From contig OY292276.1 in the NCBI GenBank assembly GCA_958496175.1, positions 19,238,001-19,302,000 of the forward strand: a stretch of 64,000 bases of DNA, read 5' to 3'. Each line of letters starts with the position of its first letter. The stretch's first letter is position 1. A program made the translations under genes and the position numbers. Positions 1 to 12,964 of this stretch are shown piece after piece. The notes below the pieces were generated by a model. The model had not been told where the DNA came from. It did no database searches and saw nothing but the letters and a program-made list of their open reading frames with translations. This DNA comes from Sisyra terminalis. Taxonomy: Eukaryota; Arthropoda; Insecta; Neuroptera; Sisyridae.

Positions 1-1809
1 TGTTATTAAAAACAAATAAGACAAAATCAACTGATATCAACATTTTGTTTGATCCAAAATCTTATTACGATTTAATACTTATCAGCAAATATTTTAGATT
101 AGTATATTGTGTATAGTACAATGTGCTTAATACCTGGAAGTAATTTGGGTATTACAGTTTAATTTACAAAATTTGATTTTTCACTCAAAAGATTAAAAGA
201 ACTAACGGAAAAAATGGTCGGTTTTTTGCTCAATGTTTTGAATCGTTAATTGAATAATTAATTGGATTTTTGCACCAATTCTCTTTCAACATGATTATTT
301 TAATGAAATGAGTGTAATTTAAATTCATTTCATTATCTATCTAGAGTTTGCAGGTGCAGCTTTTTATAAAACTAATTAATGAAGTTTTTAGTGGCTATAT
401 TTTGGTCTCCATAGGAAAGCTTATTTCCTATAAATTGTTGGTAATAAAAGTAGGAACAAATGAAAATAATATTTGATGATGTTCAATAATTAATTTTGCA
501 ATTATTTATAGTTAAAATAATAGAAACGAATTGCAGAATTAATGAAAACTATTTATGCAAAACGCAAACAATACAATTTACTTATGTATTTGTGTAGATA
601 AAATTATATTAGCTAATTAATACAAAAGCTATACCAATGTAAATATAGTTTTGAGTTAAAATTACTAGAAAATTAATTAACTGTGATTGAGGTTTTTGGG
701 TTCAAATCATAGAATATCTAAATAAATAAAATATGGCTCACCGAAAGTTTTTCACATATTTAATAACGTTCATTGAAAGTACTTGAAGATTTGCAGTATT
801 TTACCAAAAGAGCGCTATCCTTGAATAATAAATACGTACGTATTTGTTTTCTTCTATGAAAGTAGGTATTGTCTTGTTTGTAATTATACATACACTCGAC
901 ATATTTGCATAATTTCAAAATTCTAAAGTTAGAGTAGTTGCAAGGACTTAATGGAAAAGCAGAATGTTTTCCATTTCTATTTTATGCTGTACAAATGCTG
1001 TAAACTAAATCGCAAGCATCTATTGTTGACTAGAAAACATGATTTTAGTTTCTCAGTTTCGTTATTTCAATCTGCCTAATTAGAAAATTATTTAAGAACT
1101 TGACTCTCTCGTTTCAGAATAACTTTGCAAAACTTTTCAAATTGGAATATAAAACTGTAATTTCTTGTTGTAAAATGGAACGAAATTTTATAATATGGCA
1201 ATTACTATTTTAGAACTAAATTATGCTGTTTTTATTTGAAGAATTAACTCATTTAATTTTGAATAAACGTCTAACAGGTGGAAATTCATTGTGTACCGAC
1301 TAATTGTGATTTTAAATATCCATAATTTTGATATTACTTGCCTTATTTGATATATAAGGTAATTGGTTCGGAATAGCTCATTTTCCTTAATGTGTGATTT
1401 GTTTTAATGTAAAGATTTCTCCCTTCAATCAATACTAATATGAGATCAAAGCATTTCATAGACATTTAGCATTCATTAAAATGAAACTTATGTGAGAATT
1501 ATCCAACTTTGACAAATTAGTGCTTTTCATTAATTCTGAAAATTTGATATTGTCATGTTCAGTACATTTAACTATCTTAATTCTCAAACAAGACTAGTGT
1601 TTTGATCTTTGAAGTATGCTTATGTGTTACTTTTTATTTTAATATTTGAGATTACGAGGGGCTTTAGCACTAATGAGCAAAATATGAGCCATTAACTGCA
1701 TCTTCTTAAAGAAAGATATTCTTATTTTAATTATGTATCTATTTTAGAGACTTTATTTTGATGAGATATAAAACATTAAGATTTCAAAGGCGTCGAAATA
1801 AAAATAATA
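1..1809. other. AT-rich DNA, nothing recognised
   Basis: I see no coding frame of useful length, no RNA gene and no clear repeat boundary. A B-box-like nonamer near 692 has no matching A box upstream. Confidence 0.5.
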
Positions 1810-2058
1810 TATTAATTATTACTTAAGACTTTTCCTTACAGAGAACAACCGTACTTAAAGTGATATTTCTATTTTTTTTTGTATTAAAAAATAATAGATA
1901 ATTTAAGAGTGGCAAACATTTTAGTTCCTTAAATCTTTAAATATGACACGGAATGGAGCCAAATATTTTTAAGAACACTGTTTAGCTGAAGGAAAACGAA
2001 TCATTAACTGCAAACAACATAATGGTAAATTCCCAAAAAAATTTGTTGAGAAAAATAT

Positions 2059-2212
2059 TGTTACGTTTTTACGATTATGTTATTTTTAAGGGTTCGTTAG
2101 GATTTGTTTTGGGACATACAACAATAACACCATTTATTTTATTTATTATGATTATTTTATTTATCAATCATTGTTGGAAATTTCGAATGTTCTAAGTCCG
2201 CAGTACTAATTT
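2059..2212 (-). mobile_element. Internally deleted copy of the 52.6-kb LTR
   Basis: Read on the minus strand, this begins with GCGGACTTAGAACATTCGAA. It continues through AATAAAATAAATGGTGT and ends with ATCCTAACGAACCC and CGTAAAAACGTAACA. Each block is found in the same order in the solo LTR at 52634-52967. The central promoter part of the LTR is missing, so this copy is about half length. It lies inside repeat copy A, so it arrived after that repeat formed. I could not see a convincing target duplication. Confidence 0.7.
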
Positions 2213-2277
2213 TTGTAATATTCTGAGATCGGAGATGGTTAATAAAACTTCAATTTGAACTGTAATATTTTTGATAG

Positions 2278-2328
2278 AATAGTGAATGAATAAGTGAATA
2301 ATAATGAATAAATAATGAATAAGTGAAT
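2278..2328 (+). repeat. Short GAATAA/GT tandem repeat
   Basis: Irregular repetition of GTGAATGAATAA and AATAATGAATAA over about 50 bases. It is simple-sequence DNA that creates false small open frames. Confidence 0.7.
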
Positions 2329-3230
2329 GTTTCAATTGCATTTTTTTAGGAATATAAAAAATAAGATTTATTGAGATAAAATAATGGTATTTAAGTATCA
2401 TCTATGAAGGAAACATATTTTTTTCATAAAAATATTAATTGAAAATTGATTCGAATCCAATGGAGTCAGCACTAAGATTTTTGATCTTTTTGATATTCCG
2501 AATTTAACAACAATCCAATTCTTTGAACAAAAGAATCGCTATCTTGAATAATTAAGTGTTTTTTAAATAATAATTTGAAACAATTTTTGGCTTTTATTAA
2601 ATTGAAATTAATTAAGAACAAATAAAGTGCATATGATTAAATCAAGTTATACACTAAAATTTGATCATAGCACACACGCTTCAATGCACGGGGCTATTAG
2701 CCAATGGGAATTCGAGATTTAAAGAAGTTCATTTGTTTTGATTGTTGAAATTTTGAAAAATTATCAAAGCCCCTCCCACTAGTACAATGTACAACGAACA
2801 TATTCAGTATTGCAAGAGGAACTAAGCATAAAAGTGGCTTTTAATTTACTTTTTTCCACCATGAAATAGTTTTTCTAAAAATTTAAAAAAATCAAGAATT
2901 ATGTAGAAAATATACAAAACTAAAGAAATACATGATTAGAGCGGTACCAAAACTATTTTATGGTAAAAAAAATGTATTTTTCGATGACATATTTTTAATG
3001 AGGTTCGGTTCTTAAGGTATATAATTTTGATTTTTTTTTGTATAAAGGGATGTACTTACCCCCAAAATCATAACAAATTTTATGATCATTATTTGCGTAG
3101 GTTCAAAGAAAAAAATTATATTTTCACCTCCTATTTTTTCATAAAAAATAAACGAGTTTGAGATCTGAAACTTCCAAGATCTTAGTATTTAATTAGGAAT
3201 TACAAAAACTCATTTGAATATCTATTCGAG

Positions 3231-6199
3231 GCAAACTCAATGCAAAAGAAATTAGTTTGCAAATATTTTTTGGATTTTTTTACGAGCTTTTATCAACCTT
3301 GCACATAGTATATTATCACTTTTCAAACAAGTTTTAATGTTTTTCAAGTAATTAATATACGCCATAAAACGAGTATGTATAATAATTAACTATTAAAAGT
3401 ACGAATACAGTGTTTTATGAGTTTTAAATTTTTTGTTGTTCAATTACAAAGCGAATAGATTTATATTTTATTTATACCAACTGTTTCCTGTATTGGAAAA
3501 TAATAAGTTTTTCCTTTTGGTCAATTTATAAAAGGAAAACTGCAACAGTTTATTACCATTGGAAAATAAAAATGCATTGAAAATAATTACTATTTCTATA
3601 ATCGTAAATCTTGGAAACTTCAAATATGGAAAATTAATTTTATTAGTGATTTTATAATGTTTCAATAAATATATGTGATTTCTTTATGAAAAAGTATTGT
3701 TAATTGTGACACTCGGAATATATGAACAACGTTTATGTAAATATAATATTATAGTTCTCTGTTCCTTTAAATTTATTTGTGACTATATCTTCTATGTTAT
3801 ATATTCGTACTTATAAATTTACTTATTCTACTCGTATTTCAAAAGTAAATTGATAAAACGTTTTTCATATTTTTTTTTTCTAACTTTATATTACACAAAA
3901 ATAATAATAGTAACAACCGCAAGCATTATTACGATTGATTTTAATTGTGAGTAATTATCAATCTTGAACTTCGAATACTGTGCATAGTAATTACAATATT
4001 CAATTTCAATATAGAATTTCTTTCTACAATTTTTTTCGAACATAAGTGACATAAGCTTTGAAATATTTCAATAATTTTTACCTATCGAAAATTTGTATTG
4101 AAAGATTATACATGATATTTACTTAAAATATCCATAAATTTAAATATCATTTCTTTAAGAATCCAACAGCATTGTAAATAACCTTATACCTACTACCATA
4201 TAGTACTTAAAAATTAGCAAATTTTGATTTGTATATAATATGCTATAATTAAGTTTTGGATATTTGCAGGTCTTACATAAAATCTGCGGGTGGACGAATA
4301 GTCAAAGGTGGTCACTATTAAAATAGCAGTGCTTAATTTGAATTTCATATTAAGAAAATAGTCAATATTCTTTGATTTAATAAATCTCAATAAAATAGTT
4401 GTTAATAAGAAAATTCCAATAATCTATTTTTAAACTTAAATTTTCTGCCACAGTGTTTAAAGTATTGAAGTATTTCAGGTCAGAGGAAGTGAACTTGCAC
4501 CCATCGCCCTCCCTCTTTATCCATGTTAGCAGTTTAAAGTTTTCCTGTCGAATAAACATTATTTTAAATAAAAACAATTAGATTGCAATCTTTAACGAGT
4601 TCAAGTCGTTTACTTTGGATTGCATCAAGGTGAAGTTTGTTAAATTAAATTTCCTCGATTTGAATTTGATAAAACAATTTGAATTAGTGTTGTTGACGTC
4701 TAAAGCATTACTGAGGAATATTTTGATTTCTCTTCATAAAGTGAAAAGCCCTGGGCTCGGTCTATTCCAGTCTTGCCTTAAGCATAAAGCATTTCCATCT
4801 CTAATAAGAAAACTATTGTTTGCTATTATTTAAGGTTCTAGTAATGATTTAAAAGACGAACTTTGTGTTAATAATTCTAATTAATTTTCCTTCCCAATTT
4901 TATCTCTTGAAAATATCTTTATTGAATATTGTTAAAAATATATATCAAAAAGCGTATTTTTTTTTTATTAATAACATAATTTTACATCAAATTCATAAAG
5001 GTGTTAATTTTTCATATTTTCCATTGACTTTTTCTTGATGCCTGTATAAATAAACAACTGCAATGAGTTATTAGTTTTATTTTTTTGCATTATTGGTGTT
5101 ATACTATGATTTCAATGAGAAATTACTCTTAAGAAATAATTATTTCTTTGGTTAGAAAGTTTGAAGTAAAAAGAAACTGATAATAAATCGAGTGCACGGT
5201 GCATAACATAATATATTATGTAATAATGCAAGATCCAAGTAATACCAAAACTTTAAGAGTTTCATTATATCGGAAAATATTAAAATCCTATTAATAATTT
5301 ATTATTGTTCTTAAAACTACTGTACATTGAAAAGATTTTAAAACAATGTTTTATTTTCAAAGTGATATTTAAAAAAGTAACTTAGGTAGGTATGTTAAAG
5401 TTTTCACCGCGTTTATGCCATAGGGGGTTAAATAGCACAGCAACCCCCAGTGGGAAGTCGATAACCGTTCGCGCAACACTTGCGACTAAGCTTGTGACAC
5501 CCGACTGTCGTATAAACCGCGACAACTGGGTGTTTCCTAAAACAAGATAACGTTATATATTTGTATATATAAACTTTTCGTGGTTAATATTTTGTCTATA
5601 TCTAAAGTTGCAAATACATTCTCAATTCTTTTCAAATAGCATAAAAACAACTGAGAATTTTCCATTGCAATAAAATACCAACTACTTTTTTTAGATATAT
5701 TGTAGCTATTATAGTATGTATGATGTGAGATTTAAAGGTTATTCTAATTAAACAATTTATGCCAATTGAGAAAATTTAAATGGTTTATTTTAATGCACCT
5801 AAATTTTAATGAAAACATAGGCTTACACAACAATTCTTTAAATTCAATAATTAAATTATTGAAATATATCAATCATACCATATTTTTATTTGAACTATCG
5901 AATTTGTAAACATGTGAATTGCTATTTGTCGGTGGAATTTTAAAATGTTTAACTATAAAAATTTTATCTGAAAAGTAATTTAAAAATATCACGATTGTCG
6001 CTAAAAATAAAATAGATTGGTTAAAATGTCGAAATACGTGCAATGATTGTTGGATAATTAAATGACGTTGTATTTAAAAAAAATAATGGATATGTAAAAA
6101 ACCATTGAAACTAATTTACTCTTTAGCTAGAAAGCATATGTGAAAATATTTTATTAGGAAGTTTAGTTTTTTAATTTTTATTAAATGAAAATTAGTAGA
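3231..6199. other. AT-rich DNA, no gene seen
   Basis: Apart from the structured block at 5400-5545 I recognise nothing. A 72-codon frame at 4615-4833 contains KSPGLG, faintly like the KSPGPDG motif of non-LTR reverse transcriptases, but nothing around it supports that. Confidence 0.5.
5400..5545. other. GC-richer structured block with two hairpins
   Basis: This block is clearly less AT-rich than its surroundings and contains two potential hairpins. The first pairs GGGGGTT (5423-5429) with AACCCCC (5442-5448) around a 12-nt loop. The second pairs ACACCC..TGTCG (5497-5510) with CGACA..GGGTGT (5519-5533) around a short AT loop. No start codon and frame make sense of it, and it does not fold as a tRNA. 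It could be part of a miniature transposon, a small structured RNA or a conserved noncoding element. I cannot decide between these. Confidence 0.4.
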
Positions 6200-8110
6200 T
6201 CAAGAAAAAAATGGAAAGGATTTAACCGATTAAACATTTATTTTATTCTGCATTCGCTTCTAATGAAAGGATTTTACCATGTTTTGATTGTTTTGCGTCT
6301 AAAATAAGCTACTTAATTTAATAGTCTTGAACTCTATAGTAAGGGATCCATAGGGATGACTACTTAACGTAAATATTTTTTTCTCAATACTTTTTAAAGA
6401 TACCTTCATGAAATTGAGACTATATATGACTATCAATTAACTCATTATAATATATTTTATTTTGAATTGTTGCAATTTATAAAAAACTAAAAAATAAGAA
6501 GTTTATTTTTAGGAGGTGGTTTTTTATATCATCTCCCAAAGTGACACCTCACAAAAATTTTATCTTATTTATTAAATTATTTTGCTATTACATGTAAAAG
6601 TTACAAAATGGTCGAACTGGTGGAAAAATCAATTTTTACCAAAACTTATATTAGCACCTATGCACTCTCTCCATATCTATCACCATTAATACGTTTAATA
6701 ATATGAAAGCTATTAAATTTCTTCTTTCGGAACTCTGGAACGACAAAAAAAAAACACCAATTTATGGCGTAAGAAAAGTCAAAATTGCAATATTTGGAAA
6801 ATGACCCAAATCGAGCTTTTTATTCAAATCGCTCTTTCCAAGAAAATAAACAATATACAATCGACAAAATTTTTTCTTTCGAAAATCTAGATAACAAACA
6901 AACACCGACTAATGCTAATAAAAATTTTGAAATTTCAATATTTGTGAAATGTCAAAGTAGAGCTTTTTCTTTGAATGACTTTTCCCGGGAAAATATCCAA
7001 GCAATGGAGATTTTTCTTTCGAAACTCACGAACTTCAAAAAACACCAATAATGGCGCAAAAAAAAAAAACGAAATTTTAATATTCATAGAAAAGCTTTAA
7101 ACGTCAAGTCAGCACTACATAGGGTTTTCCTGGAAAATACGTGAGCGAAATTTTTTTTTCCCAGAACTATTGAACGACAAAAAAACACCAAAATATTCTG
7201 GCGTTATTTTTTCCAAATTCCAAAAGTGTTGTACTAACTTAATGAACATCGATTTATAAATAAAGTTCCTTGATTTGTTGAAGTTGCACATCACTATCGG
7301 TAAAATATAGCTATTATTTCATAATGTTCTGGATAACAAGCTTTAACCTGTGGCCAAATCAATGTGCCAAATAACTGGATTTTTAAAAATCACTTTTGGC
7401 GAAAGATTAAATTCTGATATCAAACTTGCCGATAGAATTATGTTTTTATGAACAGTGTCAAATAAAGGGGACAGTTGTGCCCGTTGTGCCTATGTAGGAA
7501 CTTTTATTTACTACCTACTTATCACATGCTCATTACAAATCCAAAATTATAAAACCCACAGAAACCAACTTATATGTTAAATATAATAACGCCATCCGTA
7601 ATTATGTTCATTTTTTATATTTTTGAATTAACAATAAAACATTATTTAATATGGACACATAATTTGCTTTTATTTTTTTAAAGTTTGTTCTATTTATAAG
7701 ATCATTTTGTAACTTCGATATGTAATAGCTAACTAATTAAAAAATAAGATATATTTTTCTGAGGTGTCTCTTTGAAAGTTGGTAAGAAAAACCACCCCCT
7801 AAAAATATACTTCTCGTGTCTTATAGTTTTCCATACAACAAAAAATCGATTAAAAATGTATAATAATTATTTTTTTGATTGTTATGTATAGTTTCAATTT
7901 CATGAAGATATCTTCAATGTGTATTGAGAAAAAAATATTTATGTTGAGGGTTGTCACTCCCATTACCTCCTTTCTATAGGGTTTAGGAGTGTGAGATTTA
8001 GTGTATGGCTATATTAGATAAAAACAATGATTATATGGTAAAATCTTTTCTTTAAAAGCGAATGCAGTTTTCAAATGCTTAATCTGCAAGATCCTTTAAT
8101 GAATTTGGCG
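6200..8110. mobile_element. Long-inverted-repeat (foldback-type) element 1
   Basis: Two arms of roughly 400 bases, about 6200-6614 and 7704-8110, are inverted copies of each other. Matching landmarks include GCATTCGCTT (6251 against the complement near 8062) and CTTCATGAAATTGA (6405 against the complement near 7900). Others are the GTGGTTTTT/AAAAACCAC pair and the GACACCTCA/TGAGGTGTC pair. Arm identity looks like 70-80% by eye. Between the arms lie about 1.1 kb that include a tandem array. I see no transposase and could not fix a target duplication. Foldback elements of insects have this layout; an alternative is a deleted DNA transposon with long terminal repeats. Confidence 0.75.
6722..7205 (+). 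repeat. Tandem array with ~140-150-bp unit
   Basis: The phrase TTCTTTCG followed by AACTC/AATCT, then AACGACAAAAAAACACCAA and TGGCGYAA, recurs at about 6722, 6874, 7014 and 7155. The steps are therefore about 152, 140 and 141 bases, giving a little over three degenerate units. It sits between the inverted arms of the foldback-type element. The 88-codon open frame at 6785-7051 runs across units and is unlikely to be a gene. Confidence 0.7.
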
Positions 8111-10289
8111 ATTTTATTTGTTTCTTTAAGATTGTTTCTGCAATATTGAACACGAATATTGTCTCTTTTATCCATGTATTTTCTTAGTATTTCTCGAAAG
8201 TCTGAAATACTAATCAATAAAATTGTTGATGTTTTATTATGTCGCGTTACAGAAGTCGCAGGTATTAGTTAGTCAACAGTTGAATGTAGATATGATAGCA
8301 GATAACATTAAATATTTAAAAAAAAAGACAAGAACTTTTTATAAGACTCAAAGTAAACTTCCGATCATTGAAAAAGCTGTGAACGTAATTTGAAATTGAA
8401 AAGATAAAAATAAATGAATTAAAAATATTTGCTTTTTAATATTTCTTTTCTGAGAATGGACTAGATGGTTCATAGCTTTTTTTTTTCTTTTTAAATAAGA
8501 ATCTTGTTTGTTAAATGCATCAACTCTAGTTATCTAGAACGTCGATTAATGAAGAAATAAGAGGACGACTAAAGGAAGACAGCGTTGACAACTAAGATAG
8601 ATTTACCATTGGGTAGATGAGCAAAACATCGAGAAAATGATTGACTCAAAATTGTGAAATGTAATGTCGAAGGTGCAGAAAAATGTAAAGCTTGTCATAA
8701 AAGACGTTTAAAATCGATGCTTTTTCGCAATTGAATAAGGAGGTGGTGATCAGCTGTAGAAAGCGTCGCATTAATGTAAAACACGACTATATGTGCCGAT
8801 CTTAGCGTTTTCAATTCAAATTCTATTTGTTTAAAAGGGTTTTTCTTGACACTTTTGTGTTCAATTTTCAATAAGTAATTTCATTCTTATTTATTTCTCG
8901 CAAAGAAAACACAGCTTTAAATTACGAAATAAGTCAAGTAAAACTGGAATATATATTTTCCTATAGATGGTGGATAAATAAAAATGACAAAAAATGCCCA
9001 ATTTGATAGCAAAAAATATTATTTGTCCAATTTTTTTGTCCTATCTGACATACCAGAGTTGAAACCGTCTGCTTTAAAGGCGTCAGAACATTATCGCTTG
9101 TTTCTCGTGTTGACAGGTAGCATTTGTTATACAATGAACCCAGTGACATGGATAAATTATTGTTATATCCAAATATTTGCCGGTTCTATCAATTTTAGAT
9201 AAATTACAATCTACGATATTTTATACTCTTCTGAACTGTAATAAGTCATACATAGTGTTTTCATCTAATTTTCCTAGCTCTCTAACACGTGCTAATTATT
9301 ATATAATAACTGCGTAAAGCTCTTATGAATTATTTAACTGGCAAATACTTGACGCGATTTTAGTACGTGTGGTTCCGTTCTAACGATTTTGAATGTACCA
9401 TAAAGCACATTTTAAGATTAATTGTTCGAAAAGATAATTTAATAAAACATAAATTTATGTTAAGTTTTGTCCCTTTACATTTCACAAAGTCTGTAATTAA
9501 GTTGATTGGTAAAACGGACAATTTTTTATACAGGTAAATGAAATTATACCGTCGAATTTCTAGTTTTTCAAAAACTACGATTTTTTAAAAAAATAATAAT
9601 AAGATTGGTTGTATGTTCATACCTTAAAAGAAAAAAATAATTACTGTAAAATAAGAATGATAGGCTTAGAACTACCATTTAAAAGGTCATTGATGAAAAT
9701 AAAATAGTTAAAAAATCAGTTTGGAGATAAAATATTTCTTTTCCATTTTAAAACTTTCTAATCAAGAAGACTTGAAAAGGTCACATAGGCATACAGATCA
9801 TAAAAACATGTTCATTATATCCATATAACCGGCTAAATTAAATAAAAACAATGTGTAAAATAAATTATCTTTTTGTTAACATTATGTTAATTTGTCATTT
9901 TTATAATAATATTGTATTTTGGTTTTGGGAACTTTTCTTAGTTGTTGATAACTGTAATTTTTGTTCAACAGATATTTTTACTAACAACACATGGGTCATC
10001 ATCATCTTCAATTACTCTACTGAATTTTTCTGAATGTTGATAGATTTGTATGTTATGTATGATGGTATGTTATGTTGTAATGTTATGGACTTGTTTGGGT
10101 AAAAAAATACAGGAAATTAACTTTAAAGTTCGAATTGTTTAGTGTATTTTCGTCTTTCGTCTTTTCCTTTTTCATTTTTATAATCATTTTAGTAATTAAT
10201 TTCCTTATCAATTTCACCTGTTAAGACAACATGGAAACAAAAACGTATACTATTTTCCTATGATGACGATCCCTGAACATATATGAAAT
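8111..10289. other. AT-rich DNA, nothing definite
   Basis: A slightly GC-richer patch at 8550-8790 and overlapping 62- and 72-codon frames at 8961-9202 on opposite strands show no recognisable domain. I do not call a gene. Confidence 0.45.
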
Positions 10290-10418
10290 AATTTTAAAAA
10301 ATTCTAGGAAGTACAGAAAAAACGGTATACAAACTCGTGAATATCAGTATAATAAAACTGTACAAATAGCTCAAAATACCAGTATTCAGCATCCCGTTAT
10401 ACCGGTACTGCAACCCCT
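10290..10418 (-). mobile_element. hAT-type element end (truncated)
   Basis: Read on the minus strand from 10418 the sequence starts CAGGGGTTGCAGTACCGG and continues with further CGGTAT/ATACCG-type words. That is a usual look for hAT miniature elements beginning CAGGGGTTG. I did not find the opposite terminus within 500 bases, so this is probably one end of a truncated copy. Confidence 0.45.
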
Positions 10419-10469
10419 GTTTATTACAATGTAATATGATGCATTGGAATATGAATAATTATCTAGTGC

Positions 10470-10654
10470 ACATTCAGTATGATTCTATTGTCACTTACCG
10501 TCGCTTTATAACTACTAGCATCCTGAATGACTCCAGGGTTAATAATAATCCATAAATTGACAAATTTCGAAACTTCGCTCGATAATAGATTCAAACATAA
10601 CACTATCCAGTTTTGAAGCGACCACCTAGACCACTCGACCACCAGTAAGCTCAA
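10470..10654 (-). mobile_element. tRNA-derived SINE candidate
   Basis: On the minus strand TGGTCGAGTGG (about 10630) matches a polymerase III A box with one difference. About 50 bases downstream GTTTGAATC (near 10590) matches the B-box core with one difference. Their spacing fits a tRNA-like head. About 100 bases of non-tRNA body follow, ending near GGTAAGTGACAATAG. The cloverleaf is not intact, so this is not a working tRNA. A SINE or tRNA pseudogene is the simplest reading. Confidence 0.5.
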
Positions 10655-10659
10655 TTCAG

Positions 10660-12690
10660 TGTTTTCTTAGTGGCGAAATTAGTTTTCAGAAAAATTGTTC
10701 AAAAACAAATCATGTTTGTTCTTCGTATGAACGAGTAATTTTTAAGTTATATATTCTTGTCAATAAAAAAAAAAAATATATGACTTTCAAAATATGATTT
10801 GCTATCCTGAAATAAATTAATTCAGTCTTGTTCCATTTACAAGGAAAGAAGTTGCATTTATTGCCTCCCTCTTATTTCAACGTCTGAATATTATTACCCA
10901 CCATGTAAGAACTATAAGTATAACTATTAAAACATTTATTTATTCTATTAATCTGCATTTCGATATTTTGTAACGTATTTAACTCTGTTTAATCTTTACC
11001 AATTCACAAAGACTAGTTTTCTTCGAAAAACATCTGAGATAATAAGGAAGAGCTAAAATAAAATAATTCATATAATCTGTCATTACATCGTTGATTTCAA
11101 AAACGTGTTAACTTTTATATATTTCACAAGAGATGCCACACTTTCAAAGCTATTGATGTAATTAATGTTATGGGTACATTTATCAATAAAATAATAAACA
11201 AAAATATGTAAATTGTTGGTTGATAAGGACATAGAACAAAGATTATAAACGTATTCGTGAAAACCAAATATAATTGTTTCAAATTTGAAATAAGTTATTG
11301 TTGTAATGATATCAATTATCAATTTTATTTCATTTAATTTCCCGTTTTAACTTTTTGTCAGTTTAGTCAGTGTTGGGCTATAAATATTTCACGGGAAGTT
11401 ACTATTTAACTATAAATGCCTTAGCTTGAATGACGATTAATACAAAAGGGGAAATTAATAAAGTTTACTCCACTTTAACCTTAACAATCAATCTTCAAAA
11501 ATTAAGTCAGCAATTATTATTTTCCGCTTAATATTATATTTGTCGAACGTAAAAATGTAACTTATTTGTTTTAATATAATTTTACCTGTTCTATTTGGTA
11601 TCGTATGCGTGGTTTTTGTCACGGTAATTTTGAATAAGTAATAAATATTTATCATTACTCAGTTTTAAATGAAAAGGCATTATAGTTTTCATATCGAATA
11701 ATTTCTTGCATTTGATAAATTATCATATATTTACAACATTTATTTAATAAGAATAAAAAATTTAAGAAAATTTAAGAAAAAAAGTTTTTAAAGTCTAAGA
11801 TCTTGCTAATATTTAGCAAAATATTTTTGTACCATTATGATCATTATGAAAGCTTTTTAGGGATAATTATTTGTAGCTTGACAGATGGCGTAATAAGACT
11901 TATGACTTCACATTACGTTTCTAATTACAAATTCCAGTTGAGAAGTTACCAATTTGCACATGCTTCACCTGTCACAGAGACTTGATGTAAGAGCAAAAGA
12001 GAAAGAACAAACTGTTGTTTGATTCACATTAAGTTCAATTTGCTACTTGGTCTGCTATTCATTCTGTCGGAAATATAAACTCTATTTTACAGTCATATCA
12101 AAAACATAATTGGAAAACTTATTGTTGTTATTTTATCAACGGTTGTTGAATATCAAAAATGTCATTCCTCATAAATGCAAATTGGCGAAAATAGAGTTCA
12201 ACACAAAAGCTTTAAGAGTAGTAAAAATGTAACCGATAACGTACCTGCATATTATGTAACATGCACATAAAATAACATGTTTGGAAGAAAACTTCAAGAA
12301 TTCATATATTTTGTATTTATTATGGAAAATACTAATAAGATGACGACTGCGAAACATTTACCCGTATATTCACTACAAAGGAACATTCATCAATTAAGGA
12401 AAGAAAATTTAAGCGAGCTTTTTGAAATCATTTGTAGTACTGGGGACTGAGAAATCGAACTTCAGTACTCGATGAACGATAAATAAACAAATTGAAAATA
12501 GAACCTCTTTTGTAATAAATAGAGATTAAACTAAAGCTAAAAAAAATAAATATTTATTTTATTAAATTCTTATGACTAAATTTTACTAAATTCGTATGAC
12601 ATATATGTACCTACATTATGTTCTATTATGAAAATATTGAGAAATTTAAAATATGAAATCATATTGCATCTAAACAAATTTTTTTGATAA
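10660..12690. other. AT-rich DNA, nothing recognised
   Basis: The short frames at 11083-11322, 11803-11985 and 12169-12357 have ordinary AT-driven composition and no motif. Confidence 0.5.
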
Positions 12691-12696
12691 ATGATA

Positions 12697-12744
12697 ATTC
12701 CATTAATAATATAAATTTGAATTCCATTAATAATATAAATTTTA
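12697..12744 (+). repeat. 24-bp perfect-type tandem duplication
   Basis: The 24-base unit ATTCCATTAATAATATAAAT plus TTKA occurs twice head to tail (12697-12720 and 12721-12744) with one difference. It looks like a recent local slippage. Confidence 0.85.
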
Positions 12745-12779
12745 ATTTATATTTTTCATTTTCTTTTTACAAAAAGTTT

Positions 12780-12874
12780 CCATTTGATAGTCGAATCAAA
12801 ACCAACGCTGTTGGCGCTAAAATTTCTGATTTTCAGAATTTTAAATAATTTCATTTACTTGAATAAAATAATTG
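12780..12874 (+). repeat. Partial third copy of the copy A/B repeat
   Basis: GTCGAATCAAAACCAACG...GCGCTAAAATTTCTGATTTTC matches both 2448-2500 and 13335-13390, and is followed by TACTTGAATAAAATAATTG as in copy B at 13402. It ends in a run of 23 Ts (12875-12897). It suggests the repeat family has internal or tandem duplications. Confidence 0.55.
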
Positions 12875-12964
12875 TTTTTTTTTTTTTTTTTTTTTTGGTT
12901 AACTAAGCACAGTTTTACTATAATGTTTGTGATATGAGAAGTGTTGTCATTAATAAGCAGGATA

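Larger units (their letters stand above)
1810..3230 (+). repeat. Diverged direct repeat, copy A (partner 12965-14520)
   Basis: Several blocks align in the same order and orientation with 12965-14520. They are a block at about 1820-1880 (ACTTAAGAC...TTCCTTACAGAG), one at 2466-2560 (CAGCACTAAGATTT), one at 2670-2790 (CTTCAATGCAC...GCTATTAGCCAATG), and one at 3170-3230 (AAGATCTTAGTA). Spacing differs because each copy has its own insertions; this one carries an LTR remnant and a short GAATAAGT-type repeat. No coding frame is shared. It may be an unclassified transposon or an old segmental duplication. Both ends are approximate. Confidence 0.7.

Noticed and set aside
685..705. B-box-like GTTCAAATC suggesting a tRNA or SINE
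   Set aside because: No A box at tRNA spacing and no cloverleaf.
4615..4833. 72-codon frame with KSPGLG, like a reverse transcriptase motif
   Set aside because: A single short word with no flanking reverse transcriptase motifs in any frame.
6785..7051. 88-codon open frame
   Set aside because: Runs across tandem repeat units; residues reflect repeat composition.
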